Assembly: GCA_013398615.1 (NCBI GenBank)
Contig: VZSR01000680.1
Location: forward strand, 1,285,852-1,349,851
DNA from: Brachypodius melanocephalos
Taxonomy: Eukaryota; Chordata; Aves; Passeriformes; Pycnonotidae
DNA length: 64,000 nt
Reading direction: 5' to 3'
Part shown: one piece after another, positions 9,201-20,268 of the stretch
Layout of the letters: every line of letters starts with the position of its first letter
How positions within the stretch are numbered: position 1 is the stretch's first letter
Notes under the pieces: model-generated
What the model was told of the DNA's origin: nothing
Databases searched by the model: none
Seen by the model: the letters and a program-made list of their open reading frames with translations, nothing else
Made by a program: the position numbers and the translations under genes

Positions 9201-12200
9201 AATGTGGCGTTTTATATGATGGCTTTGCATTTCCTCTTCCTTCCCCGTTACGTGCGGGATCCCATTCTGTCAGTGTCTAAGAGCCAGGATGCACAGCGGA
9301 GCTCTTGCACCAACCGCCCCCACACCAATGGGGCAGGGCCAGAAAAATCTCTTGGCTTTTTCCTGAGCACGGTCAGCTCTCATCACAACCACCACACGAT
9401 GGTGATGTCGACTCGCAAAAGAGGGAAACGCACCGAGCCCAGCTCGAAATCACCTCCAGGACAGAGCCAGGTTGGAAACATCCCTGCTCTCAAATCTACT
9501 GGGCCAGCACAAAAAGGTTTCACTGACCTTCCCTGTCCGAGTGCATACTCTTCTTTGCACCACACTCAAAGGGCAACACGAACTCCTTTGACCTAAAAAA
9601 CCTTTTCATTCTCACAGGGTCTGCTAAACAAACTTGAAAACATCTGGCAAAACCAGAGCTCACAAAAGTGCCAGCTGAGAAAGCTCTTGCTGCTTACAAT
9701 TTCAGCTGCACCCATCAAACCAAGAGCACACCCCTTGCTCTGGGCACTTTCCTTCTCAGCTCTAGGTACCATCCAAACCTTCAGCCTCACAGAGCCAAGA
9801 TTCAAACAGAATGGCACCAGGGACTGCTCAAACACCAAAGCCACAAGAACAAAAAGCTCAACAGCTGTGTCTGCATTCCCACTGACAGTTCAACAGCTCT
9901 AACCCAGAGAACTGCCTATTGGGAAAAGCTTTTAAATTCACTGAGACCACCCAAAGTGCCCATCCAAACCTGCTTTCTTTGCCAAAGAGAAGAACAAAAA
10001 GCCCATCTCAAAAGAAATGAGATTGGGAGGTATTTTCTAGTAGGTATTTATAGTATACCAGTAAAACTGCTTCTACCCTGTGCATCACATTTTTACAGGG
10101 AAAACCTGCAATGTTATTTTCAAAATTGTTACAGCAAAAGAGGTGTCATAGCTGTGTGCCAGGATAACCAAAGAACTGACACAACCTGTCACAATCCTGT
10201 CAAATCTGCCATCAGACCCGTGTCTCCATGTTGCAACACAGATGGATTCACTGCATCTGTGTCTGTATTACCCAAACACCCTTTTTCTAATGAAGATCTC
10301 TCTGTTCTTCCATTTTCCTGTTTTTAGAGTACAAATGCCTGTCCTGTCTTTGCTGCACCAGTCCTTCAGGGTTTGCAGAGTCCCACTTGCCACCATGTGC
10401 CCTGGAAAATGTTGTGTCTGCTAAAGCAAATACCTGAGAGAAATAGCTGGAGTGGGATAAAGATGCTCAGGGTGTGTCAACATGAAATATCCTTTTCCCA
10501 CTACAAATGGATTATTATGAAACTAAGAACACCAATTTCCCCTTTACAAGTTGTCCTTAAGACAGGGGATAGGAGAATGAAAACCTCTTCTAGGAATGTG
10601 ACAGAATGGGTGGATTTTTATTTTTTAAAATCTTTTGACACAACACCAAAGCAAATGGTGACAGATGTCACCATAGTAACTAAACCTTGGTCAGTGAAAG
10701 ACTTTTCAAGAAGTGGTGATTATGTCCTTCATGTAGCAGAGAATAAAACCCTCATTATATTCAACCTTTGAATACTTTAATTTGCACTTTGCTTTAAGGG
10801 AAAAGGCAAAATTAAGAGAGAAAACAATGGGTAGAATGGCATTTGTTCTCTGGAGTGGATGGTGGAGTACAATAACCTTGTTACCATGCTTCCACCTCAG
10901 AAAAAAAGCAAAGGTAAAATATTTCCTGATGCATTTTGAAGGTTATAAAAGATGAATTACTGATGGTAGTAACACTCTTTCTTCCTTTTAGCCCTCTAAT
11001 CCCAAATTTAGTCCTTCTGAAAGCAGCAAAACATTGAAAAATCCTTTAAAATCAACAGGTGGCTAAGCTTTCTCCACAGCACATGAACCAAAGAACAAGA
11101 GAATTCTTTTCCAAGGAGCCCAGGGCTGGGAGGGTGTCTCCCTGCCAGGACATGGCACAAAGTCTAGGTGGGAGTCTGAAGGACCCTGAGGCTTTGGGAA
11201 ACTCGCTGGAAAGCTGAGGCTATGACGGGTTTTGGGATAACAACATCTCAGGCTGATGGTGCTACAGCCCCTGAGAGGCTGATCCATTTTCCAAAACAGC
11301 TGGACTTGCATGCTACCAAAAATGTCAAAAAGGAATCAATAACACACTCCTGTTGCTGCCTGATGAATGAAAATTTTGGTAACAAGCTGTTTGCTATGAG
11401 ATTTTTAGGATCTGGAGGATCTCTATACATTCTTGTTCTGCAGCAGAATGAAACTTTTGGTTGATGCAGTTGTCTTCACCCACAGCTCAGTCAAACAGGT
11501 CATCTAAGGCCATGCAGGACATCTGTCACTCCTCTGTACTGCAGATGTGATATATAAAAATGTATATATTTTATATACATATGTGTGTCTATTTCTCCAC
11601 AGATGGAAAGTAGAGCATCTGTGGGACCAGCTGTAATGAAGTTTCTCTCTTTGTTAGTAAAAACAATGTGATTTTGACAGAAATCAGGGGAATCCTATGA
11701 AGTCAGTACTTTGATGTCATTTTCTTTGAGTTTTTATGCCATTTGTGGGAAAGGCACCAGAAATAGCTCTGTTTGTACCGGGAGGCCAAAGAGCTCTGCA
11801 AACCTTTTGATCTTATCAACAGATAGAAAAAGCTGTATTATCCCATGGCATTTCAAAGAATGAGCAGGAAGAAGTCAATTGAGGTGACAGTTAGGACTGT
11901 GACAATAGGTTTCATCATCATCACCAGCAGCAGCACTTTTATTGTTCTGTATGCATATAAACCTGGATACATGTTTTGACCTAATTTTACTCATTTTATT
12001 GGATAAAGTCTGTACTGGCACAACAAAACCAGAATGTTTAGGTGCACAGTAAGTCCATAGCAAGAGGAAAGCTGGGTAAAGTGGATTGAACATGTTTCCT
12101 TACCTGCCCATCAACCCTTTTGCCATACATTTGCATAGAAGACCACAGCTGTCAATACATCAAATGGCTTGAAGAACAGATATATATCAGAAATACCTGG

Positions 12201-12431
12201 GGAAATTATTTGGCTGACATCCTTGAGACATCAAGGAAACCAGCACAGCTGTTGTGGATGCTGAAAACATGCAGAAGTGAGAATCTGACTTAGCTCCTAC
12301 TTCCTAGAAATTACTACCAAAAAGCCATCTGTCTGTCTGTCCTGTAGAACTGCTCTGGTTGGTGGTGACATCAGCCAGGATGTCATTCCCTTGTTCACAA
12401 TGACTGATCACTGTCATAGTCACTGACACTC
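6281..12431. other. Non-coding stretch, one CNE-like block, long open frames without ATG
   Basis: No recognisable protein, RNA gene or repeat family is seen. Plus-strand frames at 9204-9596, 9668-10327 and 10373-10771 are unusually open. The 219-codon one begins at GTG and contains no methionine, and none shows a domain. A CpG-containing, AT-rich block at 8940-9250 is listed separately. An AT-rich inverted repeat (arms 11551-11559 and 11569-11577) also occurs. Confidence 0.55.
8940..9250. promoter_or_regulatory. Weak candidate conserved non-coding element
   Basis: This non-repetitive block mixes AT-rich sites (tctttttt-aattggc near 8983, ttcttaattaaattg near 9132) with scattered CpGs (gcgcc, cggaggcacgagg, gcacgga, gtggcg near 9118-9210). 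Retained CpGs in otherwise CpG-poor bird non-coding DNA, next to homeodomain-like TTAATTAA, are typical of conserved elements. They are not proof. No coding frame with an ATG is convincing in it. Confidence 0.22.
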
Positions 12432-12531
12432 NNNNNNNNNNNNNNNNNNNNNNNNNNNNNNNNNNNNNNNNNNNNNNNNNNNNNNNNNNNNNNNNNNNNN
12501 NNNNNNNNNNNNNNNNNNNNNNNNNNNNNNN
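12432..12531. other. Assembly gap of exactly 100 N
   Basis: One hundred Ns in a row, a conventional placeholder for a gap of unknown size. The left flank (about 12399-12431) has repeated short motifs (gatcactg, cactgtcatag, tcactgacac), which hints that the missing part may be a tandem repeat. The true distance between flanks cannot be known. Confidence 1.
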
Positions 12532-12942
12532 CAGACATCTGAGCAGAAAAGAATTATAACAGAAATACTTGGACAGTTTTCAATGGAAAAACCCTTTCTC
12601 CTTCCCAAAAGTCAGAGAAGTATTGTAACTTGGCCTAACCTAGATATATTGACAGGAGAAAATGCCAAACAGTTACTGTAGAAAAAATACTGTTATATCA
12701 TCAGATTTGGACACTGCTCAGGAGACAGATGGTTGAGAGTGGTGTTCAGTGATCAATTGCCAGCAGAAGACTAGCAGGGTTGCCAGGAAGATTAGATACT
12801 AAGTCTCAAAGGGATCAGCATCATCCTTTATCACATTCTTGTACAAAAACTTGGGGGGAAAACAGGATCAGAAGCTACAGAAGATTCACAATCACAGCAG
12901 TACTTCTCCCACAAAAGCTCCTGAGGAATTAATCAAAACTGA
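12532..12942. other. Non-coding stretch between gap and CR1
   Basis: Nothing recognisable is seen. Part of it may be the further-decayed upstream portion of the CR1 copy that follows, but I cannot align it by eye. Confidence 0.4.
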
Positions 12943-13047
12943 AGAAAGAATGTGGCACTAAGTGCTATGATCCAGTTGACAAGGTGTTGATCAGTCAAAG
13001 GTTGGACTTGATCTCAGAGGCTTTTTTCCAACCTTTCAAAGCACAGA
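12943..13047 (+). mobile_element. CR1 LINE 3' end fragment
   Basis: The order 'aagaatgtggcacta-agtgctatgat', 'agttgacaagg', 'gatcagtcaaaggttggact' and 'cttttttccaaccttt' is the common 3' end of one CR1 subfamily in birds, in plus orientation. The middle carries a small deletion: the usual 'gatgatctt' repeat is shortened to 'gatct'. The terminal octamers are degenerate. It is an old, inactive copy. Confidence 0.8.
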
Positions 13048-15815
13048 GTTTTTTTTATTGTGGATTTCTTTTCTCTGATTGCTGGTGGGACTTTTGAGCA
13101 CCAAAGCAATGGTAAAGAGAATGAAGTGAGCAATACCTACTCACGCCAGCACTTCCAGCCTTTTGAGGCAGAAAAATCCACTTTTTGTGTGTTTATAGAA
13201 ACTCATTTCTAAAATAACATCAGCTAATGATTTTACTTGGTAAATATGCTGATTTTTTCCATTCTTCTAGTCGTTTCCTGGCAGAGTAATCAACAACCAT
13301 TTCTTCAGGACTGTATTTAAAGGCTGTTTACTGAGCAGCCCAGAAGAGGGGGTTTCTCACCTGTTTTTTGACTGGAAAATAGAAGCGATCTCCAAACTAG
13401 CTGATTCACGATTTCAGCAGCACTGATACTCTGATTTTTAGATCAGAGATTTTTAAATACTCTGATTTAACTAGATCTGTTATACTGTAATTATCCAACT
13501 GCATTGTGGATTTACTTTAAAAGCTATGATTAGATAAATACCTTTGAAAAAATCAATTCATCAATTGAAGTAGGAGTAGTGAAGTCAATATTTTGTTACT
13601 GACTTTTTTTACCCCCTAGGAGGGACATGAAAGTCACCCAGCAGTCACGTCATGTGCTAAGCAGCTGTGTCCACCTCCCTGTTTGAGCACACAAGCATGG
13701 CAAATGCCACTCCACACAAATCAGATCTGTTGAATCAACATGGAGCTGCTGTGGGAAAGAGGAGAAGGAATTGTATACCTTCAGCTGGGAAAAACATCCA
13801 ATTTCAAGTTGTCTAATGATATGCTTCCATTTTTGTCACAGCCAAGTGTCCTTGGCTGCTTTGCATGTAAGCTGCTTTCCTCACCAGTAGGAATTAATTT
13901 GATGCTTCTCGTGGCTTGTGCCTACACAAAAAATACGCTCAACATTTCAATGCCTGTTAAAATGTGTCTGAAATTCGATTTAAAAATAGCAATTGTAGTT
14001 AAACAAAACTTTGAATTAGAACTCAAATGAGAGAAAAAAACCCAGAGTAATCATTTTGGTAAGGAATAGAATACATTTGTTTACTCTGCTGCTGCTCCCT
14101 TTAGCTTCAATTAGCTTTCATTCCAAAGCATTTTATACAATTCCATATGAATGGCAATAATCCATGTTAAAAGGTCTCAGCTACTCACATGAAATTTCAG
14201 ATATTCAGTTGCAGTCCCAGTTGCAATGGCAGTGCGAGGCAAACCTACTCTGCAGTTCCTCAGCAGATTAGCTTGGACTTTCCTACTCTTTCCTTTCGTT
14301 TTTCATTTGCAAGCTCGGGACAGTCCAGTTTTCATTCCTTTATCCCTGGAAGACTCCCAGCTCAGGAGCCCTTAGTAATTTAGGGACCAATTTATTTATA
14401 CCATTTAACATCTTTCATGTTGAAAGGTCCCAAAGCACACAGAAGGCAGGACTGTCACAACTGACCACAGAGCTCAGCCCTGCGGGTAATCCTGGGCCAG
14501 CTGAGACGAGCCAGTAGGGGCACAAATAGAAACAAAAGTGCATCTGTGCAGAGCCCTGTGCACAATTCCTTAGTCCTGAAAAGCAGCAGGACTGTGACAT
14601 GTGTGCAGCAGAAATGTGACTTTAATGAATGTCACCAGATACATCTTTAACAGAGTTCAAGTACAGGAGGAGACTCTGTAAAGTCATAGGGGCCACAGTG
14701 GTTTGGTTCACACCTGACTTCTTAATGCCCTGAGGAATGTTTAAGGAGCACAAACCACAGGAGCTTTATTTCATGTCTCTTCAGAAGATTTGGGACTCCT
14801 GAATAACAACATAGCTCTTTGTGCAGAAATGTGACAGCATGCTAGAACTGCAGACAGAAAATTTCAGCTTATTCATTCCTCATAAAAAAACCAGGTCACA
14901 CAGTCTGTGATAAGATCTGGCACAGCTTAATTGCAAGGAGGCAGCTCTATTTATGCTGCTTGAGGCTCTAGGCCTTTTAAGCAAGCTTCATGTGTCAAAG
15001 ATTCTTTGAACATTCCTTGCTGTAAAGAGAAGAAATACATACTTGGTATTCATGGTGTAACTCTGCATGATAATATTGCTTTCCATGCAAATGTAACTCA
15101 TATTGCTTCCATATACCTTAATGCTGGTTTATTAAAAGAATGTAACTGCCCTCATGTTACCCGTTCTTTACGTGTTGCAATGCACTATTTCATGTGGATT
15201 GGTTATATTCAAAAGTAACCAAGTGATTACTTCACCTCCTTTACTATTATTCATGCATTTCACACCCTGTAAGACTTGATCTGAGACATGTTTATTAAAA
15301 GTGACAACTGAGTTCACAGGAACTTGAGCACAATGAAGACGTTATCCACCTTTCTCAGAAGTTCTGATCAGATGAGGCTGCTTCTCACAGGATTTTATAA
15401 TTTGGAAAGTCATTATTACACAAATGCATCCCTGGAAATATTGATAACAAAATTGGTCGAAAAGAATCAATATTTTTAAATGGGGTATTTTAAAGCCCTT
15501 TTCAGTCTACAGATTTTGAAAGGAAGTAATTTTGTGTGTCCGTCACAGTTTGCAAAAATTTTTATGTGAAACAGTCTTTTGTCTTCCATCTAATATTCCC
15601 TCTCTCATATGCTATTTATCTCTCCATGTATCCTTTCCCAATCTTAGCACACTGCTAAACAAAGGGAAAAAATAAAGGGAGAAAAAAAGTGCAGAAAGCA
15701 GGTTTTTAAAGGAAAGCAATGATGAAAAAAAGGCACATTATTCTCCTCTTCTGCTACAGAAAAGGCAGAAAATGGAGATGAAAAAGAGATAAACCACTTC
15801 TTTATAAAAGCTCTT

Positions 15816-15860
15816 TAAATAATAATTTGCACATTAATGGTAATTAATTAATGGCATTAG
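15816..15860. promoter_or_regulatory. Cluster of TAAT/ATTA homeodomain-type sites
   Basis: Within about 45 bases the sequence has AATAATAATTTG, CATTAATGG, TAATTAATTAATGG and CATTAG, giving many overlapping TAAT/ATTA cores. Such clusters bind homeodomain proteins in known enhancers. They also arise by chance in AT-rich DNA, so the call is weak. Confidence 0.22.
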
Positions 15861-18800
15861 TTCCTCCCAGGACCACCACTGCCTTATGGGCACACTATCA
15901 TTCATCTCAGCATTAGAGTTGCCCTTCTCCCCCATTCCCAGTGGTTGGGGAGGCACATTAGGGGTTGGTGGCACTTTCAGCTGAGGGACACGTAAAGCCA
16001 TGAAGCTGGGAGTGCATGTCCTTCACCTGCTGCCCTGTTTTCCCACCAGTGACAGCACCAGCAGCTCTGTGGCCAAAGAGATTCCTGCCCAAACATCAGC
16101 TTTTAAGGTACAAAGGCAATCACAGCAGAGAGGAATTACTGCATCCAGGGACAGGCTGTGGTTGGAGCAGATGGGACTGGCTCTCGAGCAAACCATCAAA
16201 TCATTTTAACTAGAATATTCAGCTGAACTTTTCCAGATCTCTGGGTGAGACTTGAACCACTGCTGTATTAGTGATGCTTTAAAACCTGATCTACAGCTGT
16301 TGTCACTAATGAGGTCCTGGCAAAAACTTGTGTCCAGTGTGCTAAGGGTACAGCTTACGAAGCTTATTCTACAACTGACTTTCCTTCAGGGGAAGGTTTT
16401 CAACACTGACTGTGGCTAGTTTTTAAACTATTTATCTAGAAAAGAATGGTCAGGTGTATTAAGGGTGGTTAGGTGCCAAGCACCTCATGAACAATGAAGC
16501 AAGTGCAAACTGGTTATGTAGGTCATTATCAGCTCCTACTTTTCTCCTATAAACTCTCCAGCTTCAGTCATGTTTAGTACTGTGGCCTAAACAGCCTTCA
16601 TTCCCTCTCTGCAACCAATTCCTTCTTACCGAAAGGAGAATCAGTCCCCATGTCCCCTCCTGATCTTTATTTGAAGATGGTATGTCATGGTGAGGCTTGG
16701 CTTCTGTAAATGTTAATTCATGGCATGATGAAACTTCAAAGCATCCTGCATTTCCTATCATGTTAGAAAAAGATGATTGCCTGAGTGATGGACTTGTCAG
16801 CTGTTGTCACTGTGATGGTGCTCTTCCCACACTTACTTCTACTCAAGCCAGCTCTGCCGAGTATTGCTGACTAACTCTTCCATAGGCGACTCAGAAGAAC
16901 TCATCCTGGTTCAATATTTTAGGGTATCAATGTTGTTATTAATGTTGATGCAATGCAAGAATACTCTCTCCATTCTCCATATGCTCAGTTAGAAGAAATG
17001 TTATTGCTACAAATGACATTTCCGTGCCAAGTCACAAAACCGTTGTTTTTTTTCTCATGCCACTGCTGTTCATTTTTGCCTTCCAAGTAACTGTTCACAC
17101 TGCAGAAGATGAAGTGAATCCGTCTGTGTGTTGCAAGAAACAGGCCCATGTGTGTGGTGGAGGTCAGCTGTAGGCATGATGTGAAACCATGGGAGTCGAG
17201 AGGAGCAGTGAAAAGCAGCAGCCACTGTGCTGTCTCAGTGATGGCAGACATTAAATTTGATGTATGGCCAAATGCTTATCCTGACATTTTTTTGGGAGGA
17301 AGTGCCAATGACTGTTGGAGATGTTGTCAGAAATGCAGAATGGTCCATTCAACTGAATGCTGGGAATATTTCATTACTTGCTGTAAATATAGGAATAAAG
17401 GGAGTGTTAGAGAAGGGAAATGTGATGATGTACCAAAATGAGCAAAAGGGTGAGGCAGACCCACACTTGTGCTAGCTTGCAGGATTCTAAATTTCATACC
17501 AACTAAATCCATTTTTTCTTCTCCCTTATGTAGATTGAAGTTTACTTTTCACTCAGTAGGGCTGTAGCTGAAATCTTTTTTACCTCCTCACCTTCTCTAT
17601 TCCTCATTTTCTCCACTGAGTTGAGTCAAGCAGTGTGGTGATCACTTACAGTCCCTTTGTCACCCAAGTGTTGCATTTGATTTGGCTTTTGCCTTGGGGA
17701 GCTTACTGAGCCTATGGCCAGACTCGCTGCTCTGACATCTTTGTTTTTGCCATTGAAGAGCTGGACCAAATGATTTCTAGTCCACTCTTCCTCTACACAG
17801 TACAAAGTAACATTCACAAGCTCAACAGAGAGCTATGTCCCACCAGCCAGCTCCAACACTTTCACCCACAGCCTGAGCACCCTCACAGAGCAGCCAAAAA
17901 TTGGAAAATGTTTGAGGGAAAAATGAGAATGTGAAATCTCCCAGATACCTATGAGCAGTCAAAATGCAATGAAACAGATTTACCCTTGGAGGATGTGTTT
18001 TTTAGATAATCTACAGGCTTTGAATGTTGATTGGCTTGGTGCTTCTCACAGTGCTCGTGTTCATTCCTTCTCATGGGTAGAGATACAGGAAAATTCAGGC
18101 AAGAAATCTGATGCATTAGATGCAATCACAGCCAAGCTAGCATGCCATTCATACCTTTCCATGTCCTGGGGATACTTTTCCTATGATGACGTATCATCAT
18201 TCCGTGGGATGGAGGCAAGCTGCCCATTCAGAAATCATCTGAATTTCAGCCAAGGCAGTAAACTTTAATTATTCATGAATGCCTCTTACTAGACTTACTT
18301 TTTGCCTCTTTTATTTTCTTAAAAAGAGAAGTGGATAAAATCTCTTTGTTTTCTTCAGCACTCTAACTTTGGACAGCTGGAAATTTCCAGTATAAATCAG
18401 CAATAATTAATGCAAGTCACAGACTAGATAGATAATCATGTGGAATTTATCTGGTACATATAGGTGTCTATTGTCAGGGTGCCTTTGTGCTTTATATAGG
18501 AGTTTTCAGAATGTGCTTGGTCAGCAATAATGAACAGAAAAGTCAGTCTGAAAAGAAAAAGGCATTTCTAGAATTATTTTTTTTAAATAAAAGAAAAAAC
18601 TGCATATATTGCATGCAGATCACTCCTAAAACAGATGTAACAACTTATTTTTAATGCAACTCTTCTGAAATGCACTGGGCCTACCCACAATTATATATTT
18701 CAATTTACAAATTAATGACATGGGAATTTATCATCAAGAAGAGGGATTTGTTATAACCATTATTTCTGTGACCCAAACCAAGGAATTTAATATTTTTATT

Positions 18801-19541
18801 ATAAGTCACAGTCTCTATTAGTGTATTTTCTAGGTGTGTTGTAGCTCAGAGTGGCAGCCAAATTAATACTGGTTTGGATCAGAGACTGCAGTTTAAAAAC
18901 CTTCAGAATATGTGTATTGGTGAGTATGTGCATAAAGGCATCCCTATCCATGCTGCCAAATTAAGGCCTATCAGAGCTGCTATTCCTCAGCTGTTACATA
19001 TTACTGTGAATATTTAATCTGATTAATTATTTCAATTTCATAGTGTGTTAAAGCTCCTCCCTTTTAAAACATATTGGCATTTTACATGGGAGACGTGCCT
19101 GTCTTTGGGTTGTCCCTGACAACCTGTCTACAATTCTTTCATTCTTTACTTCTTTTTGTGATTACAGTTGTTATTCCAGTTTTCACTCTTTACTCATTGC
19201 TTTAATTTCATGCTCATCATGTAGGTATTGTTGATACCTAATAGCATCATCACTGCTCTGTTGTAAATAGGGCAAGAAATATGAGACATCTTAAGGAATT
19301 TATAATTGAAAATAAGTTGGCAATCATAGTCACTGCATTGCATTCCAGAGTAATCCTCCCTGGCTCTCTCTTTTCCCTTCTGGCTTCCAAATATTTCACA
19401 AACTGAACTCAATTTAGAGCACTGGCTTTGTGGTTCATAGCTGCTCACCAAATCCCTTCTGCAGCTCTTGCAGCCTCATCTTTACTGGGTGTTGAAGTAA
19501 AGATTTGTACCTGGGTTTTACATTGCTACTTTCACAGAGAC

Positions 19542-19574
19542 AAAAAAAAAAAAAAAAAAAAAAAAAGAAAAAAA
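19542..19574. repeat. Poly-A tract (25 plus interrupted tail)
   Basis: Twenty-five adenines, one G, then seven more adenines. Upstream sequence shows no recognisable retroposed gene. Listed as simple sequence. Confidence 0.9.
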
Positions 19575-20235
19575 GTGGTACCCAGGCCACATAATTTCCA
19601 TTCCCTCCCTGGATATCCACCCTCTGATTTGATGTGCTGAGGAGAAGGGCAGCCTTGTCCCCCCAGGCCTCTCTACATCCCATGTGCTGGGCAGCAGCCT
19701 CACTGGCAGGACATCACCTCACTTATCTCAAAGACAAGGAGATTTGTTTCTTGTTTCTGCAAACTGATCTGATTCAGCCCAGGGCTGCAAAATCCGTATT
19801 AGATCCAATGAAAACAGCCAAGAGAGGAAAGAAAAGGTGAGGAATAATATTAAACTACACCACTGAGTTGCACTGAAATCATTAACATCACTGGTAGGTT
19901 TCAAGGCAGTTGTTCTGATGAGTTGCTCCTAAATCCTTGAATAGGAGGCTAGAATATGGAAAAAGAATTAACAACAAGGGACTAATGTGATGATTTACCT
20001 ACTTGTAATAAAGTTTTCCAGAATGCAAGTTCAAGCCAAAGATACAAGTAGACAATAAAAGAAAAGATTGTGTAAAGTGTATGCCATTTCTTTTGGAGAG
20101 CTCATTGTATGAAACATGTATCTTTTATAATTTTAATTTAAAACAGGGAACAGTTCATCTCTGCAAGCAGATCAATATCAGTATTCCCATTCATGATTGT
20201 GGTTCTTCTTTGCTTTTCTCAGTTGTGTGGGGGGG

Positions 20236-20268
20236 TTTGTTTGTTTGTTTTGTTTTGTTTTGTTTTTT
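20236..20268. repeat. TTTG/TTTTG simple repeat
   Basis: Units of TTTG then TTTTG repeat for about 33 bases, following a short G run. It is a simple repeat of a kind common in vertebrate non-coding DNA. Confidence 0.9.

Noticed and set aside
9668..10327. Longest open frame in the window (219 codons, plus strand)
   Set aside because: It starts at GTG, contains no methionine, has no recognisable domain, and overlaps other open frames. It is most likely chance openness in A/C-rich sequence.
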